A DNA stretch of 64,000 nt from Enchytraeus crypticus. Lineage: Eukaryota; Annelida; Clitellata; Enchytraeida; Enchytraeidae. The stretch is taken from the NCBI GenBank assembly GCA_905160935.1, contig CAJHZI010000837.1, forward strand, positions 222,501-286,500. The letters run 5' to 3'. Below, piece after piece: positions 11,869-23,188 of the stretch (position 1 is the first letter of the stretch; every line of letters starts with the position of its first letter). The notes beneath the pieces were generated by a model that was given only the letters and a program-made list of their open reading frames with translations, was not told where the DNA came from and did not search any database. Both the position numbers and the translations under genes were made by a program.

Positions 11869-12751
11869 TATAGCATAACCGGATCCTTAACGTCCCTTTC
11901 TTATGCTATGATGTACTTATGACCCGGGTATCGTTTACCTGGTTGTCTTACCCTTTGTCCGGTAATGATGTTATTATACTTCGGTAATATTCTTTGTCCG
12001 GTAATGATGTTATTATACTTCGGTAATATTCCGTTGTAACCCATTTATAGATTTATAGATGTGATGATATAGACATAGTGTGCATGCAATGTGGTGGTGC
12101 AAGCTATTAATTAGTAGGAGGTCTTTCTTTAGGTATGCTTATATATATATCTTTCGGTTCTATGTTTTGTTATAGAGATATCACTGAATATCTCTCTTTG
12201 TCCTTCTTTCTCTGGTTTGAGCCGGATGCTTAATTGAATTGATATCTAGAGATTATTATGAACTTGATTTTAGGAAGTCAACTTAGAGTCGGATTCGAGA
12301 TTAGTGACTTAAAGATTCGGTGACTAGCATTCGGTGAGTAGTCAGTCTTGTGACTTAGAGTAGCAGTCAGACATGCAGTTAGTCTTGTGACTTAGAGTCG
12401 GTCACTTGTCGAGTTTGTTAGGCGAGTTGACTTGGGTGGTCAACATGACACAGGTACATAGAATGTTTTAGTATCGTATGTATGTTTATATGTTTGAAGT
12501 TATGATATGTTAGAATATCATAACAGTTGTAATTGAATTATGTTTACGAACTGTATGTTATTTATGTGATGCGTAAATTGCAATTGAATGTATTATTAAA
12601 TTTTGTTATGTTAGAACTCGTGTTGTTGTGTAGCGTAGAGATAACATTAGAATTGCGCTTTCAATACTATACCACCTAGGCTAGGACAACCCAATTCCTT
12701 CGGGAACCTTCCAAAGACGATAAGCCATTAGTTACGAACTGTAGGTTCTTT
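11869..12751 (+). repeat. 3' LTR
   Basis: Same sequence as 2480-3334 with scattered differences. It carries a tandem duplication of a 39-40 bp unit (CTTTGTCCGGTAATGATG...) around 11951-12029 that is single in the 5' LTR, and a different short indel block around 12060-12110. It ends where the next LINE starts. Confidence 0.75.
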
Positions 12752-12813
12752 TCTTACAATTCCGTTAGTCTATAGTCGAGAGTCGTCATCTGACTGCCGA
12801 CCAGTGCGGACGT

Positions 12814-13788
12814 ATGAATAGAGCGATGGCTGAGTGCGATATCTCTATAGACATAACTGAGAATAATACCACAGCTATGGTGGTTTGCGAGTTACTGTGT
12901 TATCTTAAATGTAAATACGGCAAACTTTCAACTGTTAGATTAATGAGTATAATCAGTGATTTTTACTCTTCTGATGATGTCACTCTAGCCAAGGAACTAC
13001 TCGTTGATTCAGTTGATAATCTGGGCATAGATAAATGAATGGCCCAAACCAGCAAAAAGAAAGAACAGCAAAAATAGAGCGAAAACCGAAATTAATGACA
13101 TTTTTAATGTTCTAGCTTTCGTCGATGAAAATCTGTTCATGGATAAATTGCCTAAGTTCGTAGCACTTAATGTCGATAATTTACCGTCAGCTAAGCTCGA
13201 GGAGGGAGACCTTCGATTTGTGCTCAATAAACTAGACTTATTGGATACTAAATTGGATACTTTCTCATCTAATGTTACACCTCCGGCTACATCCCTACAA
13301 CCTGAAGACCTGAGGACAGTTATGGGTAAGTTAAGCTATATAGAGAGTCAAATAACATCGCGGACGTCTGTGGACGCTGGAAGACCGACACTCGTTAGAC
13401 AACTACCTACCCCTTCGAGACAATCCACGCAAGTAAGTTAGTAAGTGTCAAACCCTCTTGTCTTTCCTGGGCTGAATTGGTGGTGTCGGCACCCGGGTGC
13501 AGGGGAGAAGAGAGAGCCTCAGTGACGACAGGCGCAGACAGAGATAACGATTCAGATCTGGGTTACCAGGTCGTCGGTAAGCGAAGAAAACACAGTCCTA
13601 CTACAAATAGTACTCTGACTAAATCTGCTATGGTTGCTAGCTCTGTAAAATTTAAACCGAAACCAAAGACTATCATAGGTTCAAATTCTCAATATACCAT
13701 CAAAGCGGCACGGGAGTTGAGGAAAAACAAAATCTTCTACGTCTGCAATGTTGGAAAAGAAACAGACTGCAAAGCCTTAAATTGTTGA
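12814..13788 (+). pseudogene. LINE ORF1 (three frames)
   Basis: Frames 12814-13038, 13139-13441 and 13477-13788 form one broken ORF1. The first has MVVCELLCYLKCKYGKLS and a FYSSDDVTLAKELL stretch typical of ORF1 N-termini in invertebrate LINEs; the second is rich in short hydrophobic heptads (FVLNKLDLLDTKLDTF), plausible coiled coil; the third is basic (VVGKRRKHS, KFKPKPK) and likely binds RNA. Confidence 0.5.
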
Positions 13789-13972
13789 CTTATCAGCTGC
13801 AAAATAAAAGTAAACAATGCTTTCGTTGCTAAGACTAAATTTGAAGACTCTAATGCATTTAGAGTAAATATCGATGTACATGATGCCGACACGTTTATTG
13901 CGGAATGTGGCCCACATCTCATTATCAGAAAGTGGGTCTTAAAGCTCAACCCAAGACCTTAGCTGCATAGGA

Positions 13973-15978
13973 ATGGCTTCTTTAACCAATCGCCATGATA
14001 TCGACTCTTTAGAAGTAGTCAGTTATAATATGCATGGTTTCAATCAAGAATCACAATGCTTAAATCTTTGTTTTAAATATAAATCAAAAGTAATTTTTTT
14101 GCAGGAACATTGGTTGAATCTTGATCAACTTAGTAACTTCAATTGCTTTAATGACAGCTATATGGTATTCCTATATAACATTTTACATAGGAATAGACCA
14201 GACTTATTTCATCAATCGGCCATAAATGATATCTATGAAAAAATTATTACCATTTTGTCGAATGCTTCCTTGGCAACTACAAAAAGGAAAACAAAAAATG
14301 GAGTTCGATAATTGAAATAAGGCAGGTAGGTCGAGTGAAGGCCCATTATATGATGCTAAATATAAAGCGCATAAGGACTATAAAGAGATGTAAAACTTGC
14401 TAAACATTAATCTAATAAAACTATCTCGGATAATTTGCAGCGAAATCTCTTAAATTCCAATAGCAGTAAATTTTGGAGATGCTGGCAAGAGTATTTTAAA
14501 AGAAATGACACCAATAAGAAAATTAATGTTGATGGTTTCCCAGATAGTCTTGACATTGCTAATCATATAGCAAACAACTTTAAATCTGCCTGTACGCCTA
14601 ATTCTGAGAATTATCATAATAAAATGAAAAATGTATACGTTAATCGTAAAGTCATTTACTCAAATTGTGATAACGTCTGTTTTGTTGATGTAGAATCAGT
14701 GTGTAAAGCTGTAAATTACTTAGATCTCAATAAAGCAGCAGGTTGTGACGGGTTGACAGTTGAGCATATTATGTTTTGTCATGAATCACTTGTTATAATT
14801 CTTCGTACCTTTTTTAATATAATGTTTCGTACTGGTGTGGTTCTGGCCTGATTCTTTTGGTACTTGAAAAACTACACCCATACCAAAATTTAAAGATTAC
14901 AAAAGAGAAGTCTCAGCGGACGATTTCGGAGGAATTACGATCTGTCCAATTTTATCGAAAATTTTTGAACATTGTATTAAAAAATTAAAAAAGAAATTGA
15001 CATTTCGACATTAAAGAGACAATTTGGGTTCAAGAAACATGTCGGTTGTGTTAACGCTTTGCATTCGTTGCGGAAAGTCATAAATTATTTAAATGTAAGG
15101 AAAAGTACTGTTAACGTTGGAGTATTGATCTTCGGAAAGCTTTCAACAAATGCAATAGTTATGGTATTTTAAACATGTTGCAAAGCTAAAACTGTTAGCT
15201 TTCGAATCATTAACATTCTCGAAAACTGGTTCAATAAGAATGGCACTACTGTTAATTGGTGCGGTTCTGTGTCAGATTATGTTCCTTTACAATCGGGAGT
15301 TAAGCAGGGTGGAATTCTCTCACCACTATTGTTTGCGCTTTACGTTGATACCGTTTAGATCTTGAACAATCGAAATAGGGATGTTTTATTAACTACAACT
15401 ACTACAATAGTTTTATGTACGCAGATGATATTATACTGCTCAGTATTTCAGTCACCGATCTGCAATATTTATTCAATGTGTGTTATAGTGTTTTTACTGA
15501 ATTAGATCTACCTATAAATATATCAAAAGGCCGTTGTATGAGAGTCGGTCCAAGGTATAATGTTCCTTGTAAACCATTGACTATTCAGAATGTTAATGTT
15601 AATTGTGTTGACTGCATTTGTTATCTTGGTGTTTTTATTAATAGAGCAAAGTCGTTTAAATGTCACTGGAATGACAGTAGAGGCAAATTCTACGCTGCTG
15701 TAAATACGATGCTAGGGAGACTAGGATCAAACGCAGCAATTGATGTCTTGTTGAAATTAATACATTCGCAAGCGGTTCCTTTGTTACTTTATGACATTTC
15801 TGCTTTATCTCTGTCAAATGCTGAACTGAAAGATTTTTGTAATGCTTACAATAATGTCTACTATAAAATTTTTCGAACTTTTGATAAAGGTATTATATCG
15901 CATTGCCAATGGTATTGTGGCTTTTGGCCGTTTGAATTACTTTATGATTACCACAGATATACCTTCTTAATAAGTTAA
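13973..15978 (+). pseudogene. LINE ORF2: endonuclease and reverse transcriptase
   Basis: Starts with an endonuclease-type N-terminus (VVSYNMHGFNQES, VIFLQEHWL), is truncated, then resumes with the RT linker (NLLNSNSSKFWRCWQEYF, LDLNKAAGCDGLTVEH). Between 14935 and 15360 frameshifted RT motifs include the GGILSPLLFALYVD block, and 15415-15978 gives the catalytic MYADDIILLS motif plus thumb sequences. Endonuclease catalytic core missing, frames broken: non-functional. Confidence 0.7.
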
Positions 15979-16289
15979 TTGTCTCTGCATGTTTGGATAG
16001 TAAGCTAGATTTAGATAAGTCTGATTATATGGATTATGTTAATATTAAAAATAAATATACAATTCAGAATGATGATTCTATTGGTAAAATAAGACACAAA
16101 GTTTGGACTTATTTTGTAGGTATATTAACCTCATTAGATTATGGAAAGTCGATCCTAAGATAAACAGCGATTTTAGTTTATATTTTTCTACTTTCAGACT
16201 CTTTAATGGTGAATCCGTAATTTCTGTTCGTTAGTTATTTTTTCATTTCTGTTTTGTTCTTACTGCCATGTATTTTGGTGATATAAAAG

Positions 16290-17165
16290 ATCATAGTCAT
16301 CACGCGATTGCAACTGAGACAGCTGCCAAGATATGAATGCGAGGCGATCGTCCTTGTCCGATTCTAACTCAGCAGCGATGACGATCGGCTACTCCGCTTT
16401 CAAACTCGTGCCCATCGATGGAAGTCGTGAAGTCTGCAAATCTCTATGCCCAACAAAATCGATAAGCTCAACACAACTTCATCAGAGCTGCTACCTTGAT
16501 TTATTTCCTAGATGTTGCTGCTGCTACTACTCTCTTGAACAGGTTGTGACTAAATTCTAGATCGATTTTCTTCTTTTCTCTGTCTCGCTTGAAGTAAAGG
16601 CATCTCTTTCAAGACGACGGACATCTTGTTTAGCCATTTTGGTGTCCACTGGACCCAAACAGCCCCTTCTCCCCATCTCCCATTTAGCAAGCAGAAACTG
16701 TCTGTCTTCTTCAATCTTTATCAAAGTCAAAGCATCTGCGTGTGCTACATCAAAGAGATCATCAAAGGTTTGAGTAAGACCTGTCTTCCTTACCTTGCTG
16801 CACGCAGAACTTTTATTGAATCCCTGCCACATGGAATGTGTTTTATCTTATTTACAATAGGACATTCTTGTATCGTTTGTATCTTTGCTTTCTCCTTTTC
16901 TCCCAAAAGACACAAATTTCTCCCGCAGCGTTGGTTGCACTGTCTTGAATTGTTCTCTTATCCTTACTAAGATGATGAAAGAAATTTTGTAAAACCTGTT
17001 TATTTTAAGGGAGCTTTAATCCTGTAATCTCCAGCATTGTACTACCCACCAACCAAATACCCCTGTCTTTTTTCTTTGTTTTGACTTTGCAACTAGCCAT
17101 CTACTGTTCCTACTGTTCCTACACGGGCAAAACATTTGCTGAGAATCTACGCCTTGTCAAAATCT
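16290..17165 (-). pseudogene. N-terminal part of the uncharacterised family gene
   Basis: The minus strand gives, in shifting frames, HHLSKDKRTIQDSATNAAGE, EICVFWEK, then TFDDLFDVAHADALTLIKIEED, FLLAKWEMGRRGCLGPVD (clean ORF 16832-16557) and, weakly, an ADRHR segment further on. I recall the same order in the family represented at 72-2479. Both pieces lie on the same strand and in the expected order, so they are probably one gene split by the LTR element and the LINE; the central part of the protein between them is missing. Confidence 0.5.
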
Positions 17166-17282
17166 TCAGTGAAACGTTCGCCATTTTGACCTAGTAACGG
17201 AGCTACACCAGATTTGTGGCTTAATCTTCAATTAAAGTACTTGTACAGTTTAGCAAAGACTGCCGGAATTTGTGATTTTAAT

Positions 17283-17816
17283 TTATTTCCTGTAAGTATC
17301 TTGAACTAGGGCTTGGTCAAGATCAGCTGTTACATTAAAGTAAGCCTGCTGGGCTGCTTCAGTATTGTCAAAGCGCATGGCCCGCCATAACTTTTTCCTT
17401 TTAAGTCGAATTTTACGTACAGTTTTGTCGCATAAAATTCGCTTTGAATTTGATATTCTGCACTTTGGGACATGAATTTTCACCCCATCCAGAATGGCTG
17501 TCATAATTATGGATAGGTAATCTTCTGCAGTAGTGCAATTAGAAAATACGTTATTCCAATTTATAAAATTTAGATGGTTATGCATGGAACCCTAATCTGC
17601 AGAATTCCAGAGATACTTGATTTCGTTGCTACTAGGATAAGACGAAAACTTGGCATTGATAGCAATGGAGAATGTGATAGTATCGTGATTGCTACAGAGA
17701 AATTGAGGACTAACAATAAAAGTAGACATCATTAATGGATCATTTACAAGCAATAGATCGAGAGTATTTAGTCCCTCTTGTAGACTCCTCGATAAGTTGC
17801 AGCAATCCATAATCAC
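17283..17816 (-). pseudogene. LINE endonuclease/linker fragment
   Basis: Two minus-strand frames (17816-17592, 17585-17283) read LQEGLNTLDLLLVNDP, FLCSNHDTITFSI (the SDH-like C-terminal endonuclease motif is here SNHD), then a linker with WNNVFSNC and KRILCDKTVRKIRLKRKKLW. This is the end of an APE endonuclease and the start of the RT linker of a LINE; no RT follows. Confidence 0.5.
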
Positions 17817-18103
17817 TTAAAAAATTTGCAAAACATAAATATTTATGCTCGTTTGGGTGAATCTAGCAGCAACTATCTCAAAAACACTGAAAATCTGTAT
17901 AGTTGACCTTTGATTTAGACTACTTAAGTAAACAATATGAGGAAAAATACAAGAAATTAACTCAATAGCTAGTTGCTATTTTGTTAAACTTACTCTCTAT
18001 GTATCTTAATTGCATTTTAAATTATTCAATAAATGACAAATAAACTTTGAATGTTAAGTAAAATGCTGCATTAGCTTGATAATAGATGAAAACTTCAGCG
18101 GTC

Positions 18104-18122
18104 TTGTGCAACCTCTAAATAT
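18104..18122. repeat. right arm of the 19-bp inverted repeat
   Basis: Exact inverse complement of 6-24. Followed by ATCAACC, with no obvious target duplication relative to the left side. Confidence 0.5.
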
Positions 18123-18235
18123 CAACCAAATCCATCCAAATTTTTTGTATTACTCATTTGTACCAAAATGAAGAAACTAAGAGGGTGTGAGTGATAAAAA
18201 TACAAAAAAAATTTCCTAAGTATTTCATTGTCACC

Positions 18236-19090
<855 letters not shown>

Positions 19091-19094
19091 TACA

Positions 19095-19240
19095 TCATGT
19101 GGTGCTTTCTCTTGTGGTCTTTGTGTACTCAGTCGTCATTGTGTGGTGCTTTGGCGCCTGTTTGTGTAGAGTCTGCAAGAGACGTCCCTGACGTTGCCTT
19201 ATGGCGAGGAACCGGACGTTAAATTCTTATTGATTGATTA
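19095..19240 (+). mobile_element. 3' end of a LINE with ATTG-type tail (tentative)
   Basis: The segment ends CTTATTGATTGATTATTGATT, which looks like the short tail repeats of CR1/L2-type LINEs, preceded by a compact GC-richer stretch (GAGGAACCGGACG). No coding part remains. Confidence 0.3.
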
Positions 19241-19249
19241 TTGATTCAT

Positions 19250-19400
19250 AACTAAGATAATCGTGATAGATACTACCTGCAACACCGCCAGTAAAGTCAA
19301 TGATGGCATCAAGTAACTGCCTAGTTGCTGACTTAATATTTATCTCTCCAACACTCTCTTGCCTCATTCTATCTCTAGATTTATTTATTTTCTGAACAAT
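19250..19400 (-). CDS. candidate host exon (hypothetical)
   Basis: On the minus strand an acceptor-like TTATTGTTCAG is followed by about 45 open codons reading KINKSRDRMRQES, VGEINIKSATRQLLDAIIDF and TGGVAG, with a possible donor GCAG|GTAGTA. Composition looks like protein rather than AT-rich noise, but I do not recognise it and the frame is also open upstream of the acceptor. Confidence 0.25.
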
Positions 19401-19859
19401 AAATAATGAAAGCCAGTAAAAATTACCTGAAAAGTGGTCAATAATGTACGAGTTTAATAATTTTAAATTAATACAAGGATATCAACTACAAATGTCACAA
19501 TATATGGCATTCCAATTCTGACAGATTGGGGAATTAATGTGACAAGTCTAAAACTCAGCACTGAGCTAGCAAAAAAATAAAACAAATGGCACCATGCAGC
19601 TACTTAATATTCAACTATTTACTTAAACTCGTCTCTTTCATTACATCTACTAAGTTGGCATTTTTAGTTAAAAGAACAGTTTAGTTCAACTACGTTTTCA
19701 GTTATATGCTCACCACTGATCATAGCAACACTGAAAATAACTCTGAAATTTGTTACAACTAGAAAAACCTAAAATATTTGAGATTATTGCAAAATGCATC
19801 ATTTGTCATTTGGGTACGAGATGGAAATCAGTTTTACTAGATCAAAATTTTTGGAAATA

Positions 19860-20600
19860 TGGGACTAGGGGCCCATATTTTGTATACTAGGAGCCCTGTA
19901 AATGGAAGGGGGCCTGAAAAATGTTGACCGTTTCACTAGCTCTTAATTTTCGCTTTAACCACTGTATTAGAGGAAAAAATTAAAGGTGCTAGTAAAAATG
20001 TGATCTCTGTACCGCAGCAGTGAAAACAGCCTTGGCTGAGAGGGGCTTAAACTCCCCCCTACCGACAAAATTCAGGACACTTGCAATTCGTCCAGATCCG
20101 CTGAGTTCTTTCAGAGGTAAAAAATTAACCTACTTTTTTCCAAAACAAATGTAGGATTTTAATTAGGTATTTTAGGTTTTCCTCTCATTTTAGTACGGAT
20201 TTGAGTGCTGGGGGGGGTAAGATACATTCACTCTACTAGCTCAGCACAGTGAAAACATTTTGAGCCCCCCCTCCAGCATTTCTGATTGCATCACATGTCC
20301 CAAAGAAGGCAGAAAAAAATATTTCGGGCCCCTTCCTTTTTCCTTTCTGGATCCGCCCCTGATCAAATCCATCCAATTATAATCAATTAAAAAAATTAAT
20401 TATTCCATTATAATTATTATAAATGGTCTAATTATGGTTATTAGACCATTTGTAATGTAACTACTGCAAACGCTTCGTTGTGCTGCGGGTGTCACAATTA
20501 AACTTTACCTTCACATAATCAGCCCACTCTCTATCCCTTCCCCCCCCAACAAAAAAATAGGGATCTGGACGAATTGCAAGTAACCTAATTTAAGCTGGGG
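19860..20600. repeat. dispersed repeat cluster with GGATCCGCCCCTG edge
   Basis: The stretch 20255-20360 (GAGCCCCCCCT... TTTCGGGCCCC ... CTGGATCCGCCCCTG) recurs in diverged form at 43160-43348. Nearby a 20-bp inverted pair lies at about 20082-20101 and 20561-20580 (GGATCTGGACGAATTGCAAG). Probably remnants of non-autonomous DNA elements; no coding sequence. Confidence 0.5.
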
Positions 20601-21529
20601 GCTCAGGCCCCATCAAGCTAGGGCTGGTTGTGCCACTGTTCATAGAGAAAGCATCAAAGCATATCTAACCTTAACATCGTCTGTATTATGAGAGGCTTCC
20701 ATACTCTTTCAATCACTGATATGCTATCGAGCAAGAAACTGACGTTAAATATGGCATTAGTTTTTGGATATATCTTTATTTGTTTCAAATGCATGATTAA
20801 TGTTTCATTTGTTGATTTGTGTAGCCCTACAGTAACTTTTTAGCACTTTGAAAAAAGAGTTTAATTTTTCTTTTTTGGACATAACTTTTTTATTAGTAGT
20901 GCTAAGACTGTGGAACTTCATTTGAATTGAGCTAAAAAATCCGCTGCCAACGAATATAAATGTGGCTATACACGTGAAATGTCCCGGTGTTTCAGACTTC
21001 TACTCGACTAAACATAACTAACATAAACATAAGCGACCAAACATGTAATATATAATGCAAGGCAAACATACTAGTATTGCTAGTAAATATTTACGTCGCA
21101 AATGTCAAGGTTATTCCTAACTTGCACGCTTTGTCACACTTTACTGTAGACTATCGAAATTTCTCCTCAGACAACAACAGCAACAACAGCTTTTGGCTTC
21201 TTAACTATAACTATGATGTTATAAGCAGTGTTGGGACCAGGACAGTTTATGTAAGACTAATGGCCAATTTTAGGACTCTTCGATAGTAAGCTATCGAAGG
21301 TTTTATCGACGGGATAGTCACTTTTGGATTTTATGAACACTTGTTGACTCGCTAAAGTCGACTTAGCGACTATAAGTTATGCTCGGTTCTATAGGACTTC
21401 GATAGACGTTTCCGATTACTAGTCATGGAAAGGGTCCTTATTGCCTACATTAGTTAATATTCGCTTGTTGGATTTTATGAACCTCTTACGACTCTCAACT
21501 TACAAGTCGGCGCGCTTACTAATAGTTCC
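20601..21529. other. no gene recognised
   Basis: AT-rich sequence with only short unremarkable reading frames; nothing supported. Confidence 0.4.
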
Positions 21530-21650
21530 TGGGTGAATGTCTCAATAGCGCAATGGTTAAGGGTGTAGATAACGTCATGAAGTTTTAAATGACAGACCCT
21601 GAGGTGAATTGAACTCTCGTGGGTTCGAATCCCAGCCGCGCTGATCTGAG
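21530..21650 (+). repeat. tRNA-derived SINE or tRNA pseudogene
   Basis: An A-box-like ATAGCGCAATGGTTAAG (about 21545) and a good B box GGTTCGAATCCC (about 21622) lie about 75 bases apart on the plus strand, farther than in a tRNA gene, with an insertion-like middle. It looks like a pol III promoter of a SINE head. Confidence 0.55.
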
Positions 21651-21944
21651 AGTAAAATCTCGGACATTCACTGGACTGGCAACACGGAAAATGGACTAAA
21701 TTGCCTAATGGATATAACATGTGGTAATAAAGGTAATAGATATCAACATAGTTAATCATTTCACTATAATGTGTGTTATTAGTATTATTTGGTGGTCCGC
21801 GCGCGCGGAATAGAGTTGCGCTCTGCCATTGGCTGCTATCATCAGCTGACATAATATTCCCGCGAGAATTATCAGTGTTTACAACTGTCGATCATTCTGC
21901 TTTACCATGGTCCCCCCCTACATGGTAAAAATTAGTGAAATTAA

Positions 21945-22253
21945 TTAATAAATTTCCACTATATGAGTTAAGATATTCAATACATAATAAACAAAATTAT
22001 ATTGATATTCTTTTTCAGGTTTAATGAATAGATTTTCAACTAGTATACAATCAATAGCAGCAATAAAATAACGTGTTTCAATTCCCTTATATATTTCAAT
22101 ACTACTACTTTTAAATAAATCCACATAAGACATTAATATAACATAATTATACTGGTTCAGAAAGTCTGGAAGACTCGCAACTACAATATCATCACTGATC
22201 TGACCCATAATAGGCCCCAATCTAAACTTATGATGATTATGACAGAGCAACAT
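21945..22253 (-). CDS. hypothetical ORF
   Basis: 102 open codons reading LGPIMGQISDDIVVASLPDF, NQYNYVILMSYVDLF and IETRYFIAAIDCILVEN. The amino-acid mix is protein-like, but no family is recognised and no intron signals or neighbours support it. Could be a chance frame in AT-rich DNA. Confidence 0.25.
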   Translation of the reverse strand: MLLCHNHHKFRLGPIMGQISDDIVVASLPDFLNQYNYVILMSYVDLFKSSSIEIYKGIETRYFIAAIDCILVENLFIKPEKEYQYNFVYYVLNILTHIVEIY

Positions 22254-22629
22254 CTATATACAATATTTTTAGTATTATTTAATTTAGTATTACATTCTCA
22301 TTAATGTTGATTTATTAGAATAAAATTTGTATTACGCAATCGTATATGCCAATAATTTCTGATCATTTAATTTTATTAATAAATTTAAGAGTCTCTCCTA
22401 ATAGTTGAAAACATATCTCTTTCAGCCTTAGATTTAAATCATCTGCCAGACTGTTTGCTGATCACTGGACTGGCACCGTTTAGGATCTCTTTTGTTTATC
22501 TTCCATAGCCCTGGGATTTTTTCCTTCAAAGACTCCGTCTTCCAAGGTGATCACCCACAAAGTACTAACCGAGGCCGATGTAGCGTAACTTCGATTATGG
22601 ACGCGCAATTAAACCTAGTGCGCTAAATC

Positions 22630-22635
22630 CCGTCG

Positions 22636-22672
<37 letters not shown>

Positions 22673-22832
22673 TCTTATTATTATTCTTATTATTATTATT
22701 ACTATTATTGTTAAAATTATTTTTATTATTATCAACAACATCATCATCATCATCATCATCATCATTAGCCTTATTAATAAATCAAACATAATCGCAGAAT
22801 ATATATACCTATATATATACCTATATATATAC

Positions 22833-22893
<61 letters not shown>

Positions 22894-22930
22894 TATATAT
22901 CTATATATGTAACACATATATATATATTTA

Positions 22931-22965
<35 letters not shown>

Positions 22966-23000
22966 CTATATATATATATATATACACACATAAATATATA

Positions 23001-23040
<40 letters not shown>
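22630..23040. repeat. trinucleotide and AT microsatellites
   Basis: An (ATT)n tract, then (ATC)n at 22739-22765, then (AT)n with interspersed ATACCT units to 23040. The part 22700-22790 is an inverse copy of 26184-26266 (see the inverted-repeat finding). Confidence 0.85.
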
Positions 23041-23042
<2 letters not shown>

Positions 23043-23132
23043 ACATAACATAACGACACTAGGTCAGAAAGCACAACTGCTTGTTTGAGACCCACACAAA
23101 ATAAATTAAAAACTTACCTACACATTATATAT

Positions 23133-23188
<56 letters not shown>

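Larger units (their letters stand above)
2480..12751 (+). mobile_element. LTR retrotransposon with gag and protease, no visible pol
   Basis: Two direct repeats of 855 and about 883 bp (2480-3334, 11869-12751) bound 8.5 kb holding a Ty3-type gag, a retropepsin, 138-bp tandem coding repeats and an acidic/lysine-rich ORF. No reverse transcriptase, RNase H or integrase motif was found between protease and 3' LTR, although there is 6 kb of space. It appears to be non-autonomous or to have lost pol. LTRs differ by scattered substitutions and indels, so the insertion is not recent. No target duplication could be identified. Confidence 0.75.
12760..16280 (+). mobile_element. APE-type LINE, decayed
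   Basis: ORF1 pieces, an apurinic-endonuclease start, RT N-terminal linker and RT palm motifs occur in order on the plus strand, with many frameshifts and an internal deletion in the endonuclease (near 14160). It begins directly after the 3' LTR and ends around 16280 before the uncharacterised family fragment. Clade not assigned. Confidence 0.7.

Noticed and set aside
2480-12751. Target duplication and tRNA primer-binding site of the LTR element
   Set aside because: No matching flanks were found, and the candidate TGGTAGCTCG near 3351 is 16 bases past the LTR edge and could not be tied to a tRNA.
21530-21650. Functional tRNA gene
   Set aside because: A and B boxes are too far apart and no cloverleaf stems fit; called SINE-like.
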